64,000 nt of DNA from Rhodococcus sp. 1168 (lineage in GTDB: Bacteria > Actinomycetota > Actinomycetes > Mycobacteriales > Mycobacteriaceae): contig NZ_MKKY01000070.1 in assembly GCF_002091955.1 (NCBI RefSeq), forward strand, positions 119,047 to 183,046. The letters run 5' to 3'. Both the position numbers and the translations under genes were made by a program. The first letter of the stretch is position 1. Every line of letters starts with the position of its first letter. Below are positions 57,268 to 64,000 of this stretch, one piece after another. The notes below the pieces were generated by a model, which saw only the letters and a program-made list of their open reading frames with translations, did no database searches and was not told the origin of the DNA.

Positions 57268-58164
57268 GTGCCGATCAGTCCAGTTGCACTCCTCGGGTGG
57301 TTCGACACCGAGGAGCGCGACCTGCCATGGCGACGTCCAGGCGTCAGCGCTTGGCAGATTCTGATGAGCGAAATCATGCTGCAACAGACGCCCGTATCCC
57401 GCGTTGCTCCGATCTGGGAAGAGTGGATCGCGCGTTGGCCCGTCCCGTCGAAGATGGCCTCGTCCTCGCAAGCCGATGTCCTACGTGCGTGGGGCAAGTT
57501 GGGCTATCCGCGTCGGGCGTTGCGTTTGCATCAGTGCGCGGGAATATTGGCCGCCGAGCACGGCGACGTCGTCCCGCAGGACATCGAGACACTGCTGTCG
57601 TTACCAGGTATCGGGGCTTACACGGCTCGCGCTGTCGTCTGCTTCGCGTATGGCCAGCGTGTTCCCGTCGTCGACACCAATGTTCGACGCGTCGTCGCTC
57701 GGGCAGTGCACGGCGCTGCAGAACCGGGCAATCCGTCGACGACGCGGGACCTCGCCGACGTCGAGGCATTGCTTCCAGTGGGGAACGCGCGCGCGGCCAG
57801 GTATTCGGCAGCACTGATGGAATTGGGCGCGTTGATCTGCACCGCCAAGAATCCTGCCTGCCTGCTGTGCCCACTGCCCGAGTGCTCGTGGATCGAAGCA
57901 GGCCGCCCGGCATACAGCGGACCTGCCAAGAAGGTGCAGAAGTTCACGGGCACCGATCGGCAAGTACGCGGGAAACTGATGTCTGTTCTACGTGAAACCG
58001 ACGGTCCGGTGGATCGGGCCCGGTTGGATGTCGTGTGGCTCAGCGATCCCGGGCAACGCGATCGCGCCTTGGACTCCCTACTCGTGGACGGCCTGATCGA
58101 GCAGACGGCGGCAGGGCTTTTCGCTCTGGCCGGTGATGCGGGGTCCCCGACCGGTCTCGGATAG
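57268..58164 (+). CDS. mutY: Adenine DNA glycosylase MutY
   Basis: Protein of 298 residues (family in mycobacteria about 300). LMSEIMLQQTPVSRV, the HhH motif LPGIGAYTARAV and catalytic Asp in VVDTNVRRV are clear. The Fe-S cysteines read CTAKNPACLLCPLPEC, spacing X6-X2-X4. It removes A paired with 8-oxoG. GTG at 57268 has GAGGAG at 6-base spacing; the frame to 57208 has only a TTG. Confidence 0.94.
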   Translation: MPISPVALLGWFDTEERDLPWRRPGVSAWQILMSEIMLQQTPVSRVAPIWEEWIARWPVPSKMASSSQADVLRAWGKLGYPRRALRLHQCAGILAAEHGDVVPQDIETLLSLPGIGAYTARAVVCFAYGQRVPVVDTNVRRVVARAVHGAAEPGNPSTTRDLADVEALLPVGNARAARYSAALMELGALICTAKNPACLLCPLPECSWIEAGRPAYSGPAKKVQKFTGTDRQVRGKLMSVLRETDGPVDRARLDVVWLSDPGQRDRALDSLLVDGLIEQTAAGLFALAGDAGSPTGLG

Positions 58165-58180
58165 CCGGTGACCCCGTATG

Positions 58181-58996
58181 TCAGCGCAAGAAGTCGATGA
58201 GCACTTCGTTGACCTTCTCGGGACGCTCGAGGTAGCCGAAGTGTCCGGTGTCCGGAATCTCCTCGTACCGAGCACCCGGAATCGCCTGCGCGACTTCGCG
58301 GCTCAGATGGACGGGGATGAGCCGGTCGTCGGCGAATCCCACCACGAGGGTCTTGGCTGCAATCGTGCGATATGCGGTGAGCCGTTCGGATCCGGCACGC
58401 ATTTCGAGGCCGATCTGCGCTCGCTTACCCGCCGATCTGGTACCGCCGGAGAACTCCATGACGGCGAGCCAGTCACCGATCGCCGCCTCGTCGCGCAGGG
58501 TTTTCGGTGCAAAATTGTTCATTGCGGTAATTGCCGCGCGGTAGGTCGCCGGAAGTGTGATGCTCGCGTCGTACAGATCTCGTTCGCCCTGGGCCATGGC
58601 CTTCTGCATCGTCGACGAACGGCCGTACGTCGCCATCATGACTGCGTGCGAGACGAGGTCCGGTCGTGCCAAAGCGAGTTCCTGAGTGACACGCGAGCCC
58701 ATCGACGTTCCGACGACTCGTGCCGGCCCTGTGCCCACGTGCTCGATCAACGCGGCGGTGTCGGCAACCAGATCGTCGAGCACCATGCCTGCACCGCACT
58801 CGGACGACGGCGCTATCCCCCGGTTGTCGAACGTGAGGACCTGGAAGCCTGCCTTCACCAGTGCCGGCACCTGGTGCGTCTGCCACACCCGCCCCGGGCT
58901 CCCCGATCCCATCACCAACACGACGAGAGGGCCGGTACCTTTGACGTCGAAGTTGATATCGATTCCGTTGAGCTTCACTAGGGACATTCGCGTCAT
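58181..58996 (-). CDS. Alpha/beta hydrolase
   Basis: Protein of 271 residues: oxyanion region VMGSGSPGRVWQTHQVP, nucleophile Ser in GTSMGSRV, His near the end in DTGHFGYLERP. Resembles the general esterase/lyase group; substrate unknown. ATG at 58996 overlaps the stop of the next hydrolase gene (ATGA). Confidence 0.88.
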   Translation of the reverse strand: MTRMSLVKLNGIDINFDVKGTGPLVVLVMGSGSPGRVWQTHQVPALVKAGFQVLTFDNRGIAPSSECGAGMVLDDLVADTAALIEHVGTGPARVVGTSMGSRVTQELALARPDLVSHAVMMATYGRSSTMQKAMAQGERDLYDASITLPATYRAAITAMNNFAPKTLRDEAAIGDWLAVMEFSGGTRSAGKRAQIGLEMRAGSERLTAYRTIAAKTLVVGFADDRLIPVHLSREVAQAIPGARYEEIPDTGHFGYLERPEKVNEVLIDFLR

Positions 58997-59736
58997 AGTA
59001 GTTGTCGGAGGAACACTTCCACAGCTGCGCGGTAGGACTCGGGCTGCTCATCGTGCACGAGGTGCGCAGCCTCTGGAATCAGTACGTAGCTCGACTTGGC
59101 GTTCTTCTCGTACATACGACGCATTTGCCCCGGCGGTGTGATTCCGGACGCACCCTCTATCAGCAACGACGGAGCGGTGACGGATTCCCACTCGTTCCAG
59201 AAGTGCCTCGTACCCCACTCCTGCGAGATCGCCTCGAACGTCGATACGTCACCGTGCAGATACCAGCCGTCGTCTCGACGCTCGAAGGAATCCAGAAAGT
59301 ATTGTCCTGCGACGTCGCCGAAGAACTCACGTACCGTCGATTCGGTCTCGAACGGCTGTGGCCACCGACGAATGAGTGCAGCCCAGTCATCGGCCGTGCG
59401 CCCGCGGAAGTCCGGAGCAATATCCTCGACGACGAGACCTGCCACCAGATCGGGTCTCGCCGCGGCGAGACACCAACCGTGCAGCGAACCCATCGAATGC
59501 CCGATGACGACACACTCCCCGAGTTGCTCCGCATGCGCAGTCAGGTCCTCGACGAACGCCTCGGTACCGATCCCTCGCGGGGCAGCCCTGCCGTGCCCCG
59601 GCGCGTCGTAAGTGTAGACGTGGCCGAACGCACGTAGCCACGGCACTTGGCGACGCCACGTTCGCGCGCTACCCATCAACCCGTGCAACAGCAAGATCGG
59701 TCGCCCGTCCCCACCCTCGTCGTGCAGCATCGTCAC
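58993..59736 (-). CDS. Alpha/beta hydrolase (Rv3591c-like)
   Basis: Protein of 247 residues: HGLMGSARTWRRQVPWL, nucleophile in IGHSMGSLHGW, Asp/His region ending PEAAHLVHDEQPE. Position between mutY and mhuD matches Rv3591c. Substrate unknown. Upstream member of a two-hydrolase operon, divergent from mhuD across 38 bp. Confidence 0.88.
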   Translation of the reverse strand: MTMLHDEGGDGRPILLLHGLMGSARTWRRQVPWLRAFGHVYTYDAPGHGRAAPRGIGTEAFVEDLTAHAEQLGECVVIGHSMGSLHGWCLAAARPDLVAGLVVEDIAPDFRGRTADDWAALIRRWPQPFETESTVREFFGDVAGQYFLDSFERRDDGWYLHGDVSTFEAISQEWGTRHFWNEWESVTAPSLLIEGASGITPPGQMRRMYEKNAKSSYVLIPEAAHLVHDEQPESYRAAVEVFLRQLL

Positions 59737-59774
59737 GACTGTAGCGTTCCGTACGACCGAGTAGCCTCTCGGTC

Positions 59775-60083
59775 ATGGCTGTCGTGAAGATAAATGCAAT
59801 CGAAGTTCCCGAGGGTGCAGGCACGGAATTGGAGAAGCGTTTCGCGGCCCGCGCAGGCGCTGTCGAAGGTTCGCCAGGTTTTCTCGGCTTTCAACTGCTG
59901 CGCCCGGTCAAGGGTGAAACCCGCTACTTCGTGGTGACGCAATGGGAAACCGAGGAGGCATTCCAGGCGTGGTCGGCGGGCCCAGCCAGGGCAGCACATT
60001 CGGGGGAACGAGCCAAGCCCGTCGCCTCCGGAGCATCGCTACTCGAATTCGAAGTAGTCCTGGACGTCGCAGCCAAGGCCTGA
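59775..60083 (+). CDS. mhuD: Heme-degrading monooxygenase MhuD
   Basis: ABM-domain protein of 102 residues, close to Rv3592 throughout (VVKINAIEVP, ELEKRFAARA, SPGFLGFQLLRPVKGE). The heme-site residues N7, W66 and H75 are present. MhuD opens heme to mycobilin and frees iron without releasing CO. Divergent from the hydrolase pair. Confidence 0.95.
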   Translation: MAVVKINAIEVPEGAGTELEKRFAARAGAVEGSPGFLGFQLLRPVKGETRYFVVTQWETEEAFQAWSAGPARAAHSGERAKPVASGASLLEFEVVLDVAAKA

Positions 60084-60119
60084 CGCCCCCGTCGCAGTGC
60101 CGGTCGTCGGCACTCGTTC

Positions 60120-60535
60120 CTGCGACGCAGAGCATGCGTTCGATTCGGAGGATCGATTCCGCTAGCTCTTCGGGCGGCACCGGGCTGTAGCCGGTCCCGT
60201 AGTTGTCGATCGCAATGGCCACACCAGATCACTGAGCGCAAGGGAATCGACCCACCGACGTGTATCGGTCGTTGCCGAGGTCTCGGTCACTTCGAATTCC
60301 CCTCCCCGGAGGCAGATCGTGACACTGGAGCGCCTGAGCGACCTGCCCGAGGAGCGTGAGGTCGATCGAATTCCCGGACCGAGAGATTGATCGCGACCCG
60401 AATGTTGGATCCGTTGCGGCGCAACGCACTGCAACACGCCAGTGCATTGGCATGCCGGTGCATTGGCATGCCGGTGCTCGGCATCGGGAAGAAACGGTCC
60501 GACCGGGAGCAATTCGTAGCGAGCACCTCAGCGAA
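60120..60535 (-). pseudogene. Decayed EAL-domain gene fragment
   Basis: On the minus strand, pieces of an EAL phosphodiesterase appear in order but in different frames: ELLPVGPFLPDAE, RRNGSNIRVAINLSVRE, LTLLGQVAQALQCHDLPPGR, FEVTETSATTDTRRWVDSLA, and AIDNYGTGYSPVPPEEL. At least three frameshifts are needed to join them. The EAL signature itself and the C-terminus are missing. A tandem repeat disrupts it at 60443-60474. Non-functional remnant. Confidence 0.82.
60443..60474. repeat. Two tandem 16-bp repeats in the EAL pseudogene
   Basis: TGCATTGGCATGCCGG at 60443-60458 and 60459-60474, perfect copies. The insertion adds to the frame damage. Confidence 0.9.
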
Positions 60536-60568
60536 TCGATCGAATATCACGCTGAACAGTGCGATAGA

Positions 60569-61006
60569 TCAAGATTCGAGTGCAGCGTCCAAAGTGATGT
60601 CGACCCCGGTCAGCGCCTTGCTCACCGGACAGGTTTCCTTCGCGGCCTGTGCAGCCTTGGCGAAACCGTCAGCGTCGAGACCGTCGACCTCGGCTCGGAC
60701 GGTGAGCTTGATACCGGTGAGTTTGAAGCCCGGTGTATCCGGTCCTAGCGATACCTCCGCAGTGACGTCCAGGCTCTGCGGGGTGCCGCCCGCCTCGGCG
60801 ATCACGGCCGACAGCTGCATCGCATAACAAGCCGAATGCGCTGCAGCGATGAGTTCTTCCGGACTCGTCGTGCCATCAGCGTCTTCAGCCGCGCGCTTGG
60901 GGAAGGACACGTCGAATGTCGCAGCACCCGAACTGGTCAGCTCGACCTGACCCGAACCCTTCTCCAAGGTCCCGTTCCAGGCTGTGCGTGAAGTGCGTGT
61001 AGGCAT
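60569..61006 (-). CDS. osmC: OsmC-family peroxiredoxin
   Basis: Protein of 145 residues. The two redox Cys are in AAHSACYAMQLS (near residue 60) and ETCPVSKAL (near residue 125). Reduces organic hydroperoxides. RTAWNGTLEKGSG at the N-terminus and SPEELIAAAHS fit OsmC better than Ohr. Alone, between the EAL remnant and the MFS gene. Confidence 0.92.
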   Translation of the reverse strand: MPTRTSRTAWNGTLEKGSGQVELTSSGAATFDVSFPKRAAEDADGTTSPEELIAAAHSACYAMQLSAVIAEAGGTPQSLDVTAEVSLGPDTPGFKLTGIKLTVRAEVDGLDADGFAKAAQAAKETCPVSKALTGVDITLDAALES

Positions 61007-61061
61007 CGCTTTTCGACTCCTCGTTCGAATTCGAGCTCGGATGAGCCCGGAGAACCCCAGG

Positions 61062-62660
61062 CTAACCGGATTCGTCGATCGGCGTTGCAGATCGATCTAC
61101 GTCGATCGAATGATATTGAGCGAGAAGCTTTCTCTCCTCGTCGCGACCCGGAAAAGCGAAGAAGACCAATACTGCACCGACCAGGACCACGACTATCGCG
61201 GCGGCATAGGACATTTGATCGCCGTCGAGAAAAGCTTGCTTGGCTGCGCCGATGATCTGATCGGCGTACTGAGGATAGGTGCTGGCCAAATCGGTTGCCG
61301 ACGAAAACGACTTGGTGAGAATCGACTGGGTTTCCTCGCTGATACTGCTCGCCTCGGGCGAACTCGAAATCTGCGAGGTCAACGATGCCGCATACCCAGC
61401 AGTGAGCAGTGCACCCAATGTCGATTGCATGATCGCTCCGCCTAGATCGCGTTGGAGATCAGCTGTTCCCGACGCCATTCCGGCGCGATCGACCGGCACC
61501 GAGCCTGTCAACGAACGCGAGGCGGGTGTGCCTGCAAGGCCCACTCCGACGCCGAGCAATACGTAACTGATCGCCACCACCGCATAGGACACGTCCTCCT
61601 TCCATGTCAGCCAGGCCATCACCAATCCGAGAACGATAAAGACGTAACCGAGCAGCAACGTGAATCGCGACCCCCGACGCTCCACCAACTTCGCCGACTG
61701 CGGAGCCACCAGCACCATCGCTACTGCCGCAGGTAGCGTCGACGCGCCGGCAGCGAGCGTCGAGTAGCCGAGAACGTTCTGCAGAAACTGTTGACCGACG
61801 AAGATGACACCCATCAGCGAACCGAACACGATGATCCCGGCCAGGGCCGCAACCCAGAACGTCCTCCGCCGTGCGATTTTCAAATCGAAGAGCGGGAATG
61901 ACGTGCGGCTCTGTCGGAAGAGAAATACCGCCCCTGCTGCGAGAGCGATTGCACCCAACCCGAGTGCAACGGTTCCCATCCCGTCGACCGGAGCGAAATT
62001 GATACTGAGCACCAGCGCCGCAATGAACACAACCGACACGATTCCGCCGAGATTGTCTACCGGATCGGTAGTTTCGTTCACATGTGCAGGCACGAACGCA
62101 GCTGCCAGAACCAGGGCGACCAATGCTAGCGGCGACGTCACCAGGAATACCGAACCCCATTGAAACTTCTCCAACAATGCCCCGGACATCAGTGGTCCGA
62201 GCGCGGACATAGCGCCGCCGAGAGCCGACCACAACGCAATTGCTTTCGTGCGCGAAGCCCCGGACCACAACGCAGTGATGAGCGCCAGCGTCGTCGGGTA
62301 GGCCAGGCCAGCGGACAGACCGCCGAGCAACCTCGCACCGAACAGGACTTCGAAATTGGGCGCGAAACCGGCGATGACACAGGCTGGTATCGACAGCACC
62401 ATCCCTAGAACCAACAACAGTTTGCGCCCATAGCGGTCCCCAAGAGCACCCAGATAGAGGACTGAACCAGCGAGGCCGAGCGAATACGCGACCGCGATCA
62501 GATTGAGCTGCGTCTGACTGGCGTCGAAGTCACGACCGATTGCCGGCAACGCGACGTTGGCCACCGCCAAATTCAGATTCGCGACGGAAGCAACGAGGAT
62601 GAGTACGAACAGAACCAAACCGGCCCGCGCGGGTGCTGTGTGCCTGTCGACTGTAGTCAC
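61062..62660 (-). CDS. MFS drug-efflux-type transporter (DHA2, about 14 helices)
   Basis: Protein of 532 residues with some 14 membrane segments: ALPAIGRDFDASQTQLNLI, GALGDRYGRKLLLVLG (loop 2-3 motif A), ARLLGGLSAGLAYPTTLALI, GPLMSGALLEKFQWGSVFLV (motif C region). It should export drugs or toxic organics with protons. A soluble loop between the last two helices (SSSPEASSISEETQS) is typical. Substrate unknown. Confidence 0.9.
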   Translation of the reverse strand: MTTVDRHTAPARAGLVLFVLILVASVANLNLAVANVALPAIGRDFDASQTQLNLIAVAYSLGLAGSVLYLGALGDRYGRKLLLVLGMVLSIPACVIAGFAPNFEVLFGARLLGGLSAGLAYPTTLALITALWSGASRTKAIALWSALGGAMSALGPLMSGALLEKFQWGSVFLVTSPLALVALVLAAAFVPAHVNETTDPVDNLGGIVSVVFIAALVLSINFAPVDGMGTVALGLGAIALAAGAVFLFRQSRTSFPLFDLKIARRRTFWVAALAGIIVFGSLMGVIFVGQQFLQNVLGYSTLAAGASTLPAAVAMVLVAPQSAKLVERRGSRFTLLLGYVFIVLGLVMAWLTWKEDVSYAVVAISYVLLGVGVGLAGTPASRSLTGSVPVDRAGMASGTADLQRDLGGAIMQSTLGALLTAGYAASLTSQISSSPEASSISEETQSILTKSFSSATDLASTYPQYADQIIGAAKQAFLDGDQMSYAAAIVVVLVGAVLVFFAFPGRDEERKLLAQYHSIDVDRSATPIDESG

Positions 62661-62728
62661 GTACTCAGTAAAACCCAGTGCCGCGTTCTCCGCCTCACCT
62701 CTCGAGTGCGAATCCGACGGTTTCGCCG

Positions 62729-62762
62729 CCGCTTGAATGTGACATCGAAGCCATCAAGGCGG
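62729..62762. repeat. Imperfect hairpin next to the IS30 end
   Basis: CCGCTTGAATGTGAC faces GCCATCAAGGCGG in inverted orientation with mismatches. It resembles the hairpin at 41660-41712 (shared GCTTGAATG arm) and abuts the left IS end at 62763. Confidence 0.45.
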
Positions 62763-63994
62763 TTTCAAGTGGTTGTTGCAACGACTAACTCGTTGATCAC
62801 TTTTGCTGGTGATTTCCAGCCTAGTGTTTTCCGGGGGCGGTCGTTGAGTTCAGCGGCGACCGCTTGGAGTCGTTCGGCGGTGTGCACGGACAGGTCGGTG
62901 CCTTTTTTGAAGTATTGCCGCAGGAGTCCGTTGGTGTTTTCGTTCGTTCCGCGCTGCCAGGGACTGTGGGGGTCGCAGAAGTAGATTGCCATGTCGGTGG
63001 CCATAGTGATTTCTGCATGCCGACGCATTTCGAGACCTTGATCCCAGGTCACCGACTGTTTGAGTACCGCAGGCATCGACCGGATTGCCTCGATCATCGC
63101 GTCTCGGACGGCGTCGAGATTGTGCGAGTGCGGCAGGTGGAGCAGCATGGTGAACCGTGACGTGCGCTCGACGAGGGTGCCGATCGCCGATTTGTTGCCG
63201 GCACCGAGGATCAGGTCGCCTTCCCAGTGCCCGGGTACTGTGCGGTCTTCGACGTCGTCGGGTCGTTCGGAGATCAGCGTTTTGTCGGGGATGTGATGAG
63301 CGTTGCTGGGTACCCGGCCGTGTTTGCGGCGATGCGCCCGCCCGGTCCGTAGTGCATCGGCGACTTCGGCTTTGAGTTCGCCTTTGGCTTGGACGTAGAT
63401 GGCGTTGTAGATCGTTTCGTGCGACACGTGCATCTCCGGTCGATCGGGGTAGTCGATCTTCAGTGTCGCCGAGATCTGTTGTGGTGACCACTTTTTGCGG
63501 AGTCTGCGGACGACTTCTGTGCGGAGCTCACTGTTGCGGTCGGCGAGTTTCGCGGCCTTGGGTCGGCGGGCGCGTGTGTCCGCTCGCTGGTGTGCGGACA
63601 CTGATCGGTAGGTGCCGCCAAGGTTGGTGTTGCGTTTGAGTTCGCGGGAGACGACGGACTTGTGACGTCCGATCAGGTCGGCGATATCGGTCTGGGTTAG
63701 TCCCATCGCGGTGCCGATCGCGATTTCCTCTCGTTCGGCTTGCGAGAGGAATCGTCCGCTGGGTTCGGGCCGGACCCGTTTGGCCCCGCGGACGATTCCT
63801 GCCTTCTGATCTATCCACCGCTTGCCGGTGGTGCGGCTGACGCCGGCAGCGGCCGACGCGTGGATCACTGAAGCACCCGAATCTCGCATGGCATGGAACT
63901 TAGCGACTACTTCTGCGCGATTCGGGACAACACGTCGTGGCATCTGCTCGACATCTCCTCAGGTCAGGAGCTGTGTTGCAACGACCACTTGAGA
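62763..63994 (-). mobile_element. IS30-family insertion sequence
   Basis: About 1232 bp, bounded by 20-bp terminal inverted repeats TTTCAAGTGGTTGTTGCAAC (62763-62782) and, read on the other strand, TCTCAAGTGGTCGTTGCAAC (63994-63975), with two mismatches. It holds one transposase gene. The flanking bases (…AGGCGG and TTGCCC) show no obvious target duplication, so exact ends may shift by a few bases. Confidence 0.88.
62765..63943 (-). CDS. IS30-family transposase
   Basis: Protein of 392 residues: N-terminal helix-turn-helix (LTQTDIADLIGRHKSVVSRELKRN), DDE integrase domain with VPGHWEGDLILG (Asp), VTWDQGLEM (Asp) and WQRGTNENTNGLLRQYFKK (Glu). Full-length and apparently intact. Its TGA stop lies inside the left terminal repeat. 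Confidence 0.95.
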   Translation of the reverse strand: MPRRVVPNRAEVVAKFHAMRDSGASVIHASAAAGVSRTTGKRWIDQKAGIVRGAKRVRPEPSGRFLSQAEREEIAIGTAMGLTQTDIADLIGRHKSVVSRELKRNTNLGGTYRSVSAHQRADTRARRPKAAKLADRNSELRTEVVRRLRKKWSPQQISATLKIDYPDRPEMHVSHETIYNAIYVQAKGELKAEVADALRTGRAHRRKHGRVPSNAHHIPDKTLISERPDDVEDRTVPGHWEGDLILGAGNKSAIGTLVERTSRFTMLLHLPHSHNLDAVRDAMIEAIRSMPAVLKQSVTWDQGLEMRRHAEITMATDMAIYFCDPHSPWQRGTNENTNGLLRQYFKKGTDLSVHTAERLQAVAAELNDRPRKTLGWKSPAKVINELVVATTT

Positions 63995-64000
63995 TTGCCC

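Overview
The window looks like chromosomal DNA of a mycolic-acid actinobacterium, most likely Rhodococcus or a close relative. The DNA is GC-rich, GTG starts and 4-bp ATGA/GTGA overlaps are frequent, and the genes match the Mycobacterium tuberculosis/Rhodococcus steroid catabolism regulons in content and order. The right part keeps the mycobacterial order rlmB-cysS-ispF-ispD-carD / lpqE-radA-disA / canB / mutY / hydrolases / mhuD. Genus is an inference from gene content, not from a marker gene.

Left part (1-14.2 kb): a cut-off membrane protein and a divergent TetR regulator share a double palindrome. A stand-alone P450 resembling the BM3 heme domain and a DinB polymerase follow. Then comes a KstR2 regulon: fadA6-kstR2, a Na+/H+ antiporter, ipdF-fadE30, and divergently echA13 with three acyl-CoA dehydrogenases. 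These degrade the last two steroid rings (HIP-CoA pathway). Two exact KstR2 operators are visible, each sitting in what looks like a leaderless promoter.

Middle part (14.2-39 kb): the KstR regulon. hsaA-hsaD-hsaC-hsaB open rings A/B; divergent kshA and kstD carry out 9-alpha-hydroxylation and delta1-dehydrogenation. A MaoC hydratase and a Tat-exported class II cholesterol oxidase follow. After a GGDEF/EAL-bluB-lipoprotein operon and a short disturbed accessory stretch (DUF427, DUF2637, truncated gntK), a side-chain operon appears: a natural FadE28-FadE29 fusion, chsH2, chsH1, ltp2. fadE34 and divergent kstR close the block. Five good KstR boxes and one weak one are visible. Steroid genes not seen here include kshB, hsaEFG, fadD3, ipdAB, ipdC and echA20.

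Right part (39-64 kb): a trehalose-6-phosphate phosphatase/GH15 fusion, a LacI regulator, a zinc/manganese ABC transporter, 5-oxoprolinase pxpABC, then the conserved housekeeping block (tRNA charging, MEP isoprenoids, CarD, RadA, c-di-AMP synthase DisA, carbonic anhydrase, MutY, heme-degrading MhuD). The end holds a decayed EAL-domain pseudogene, OsmC, an MFS exporter and an almost flush IS30-family element.

No rRNA, tRNA, CRISPR array, prophage or recognisable defence island was seen. The most notable items are the FadE28-29 fusion, the antiporter/UBP-zinc-finger fusion, the phosphatase/trehalase fusion, the leaderless steroid promoters, a 44-residue upstream ORF before echA13, a Cys-rich small protein coupled to kshA, and a coupled c-di-GMP/bluB operon.
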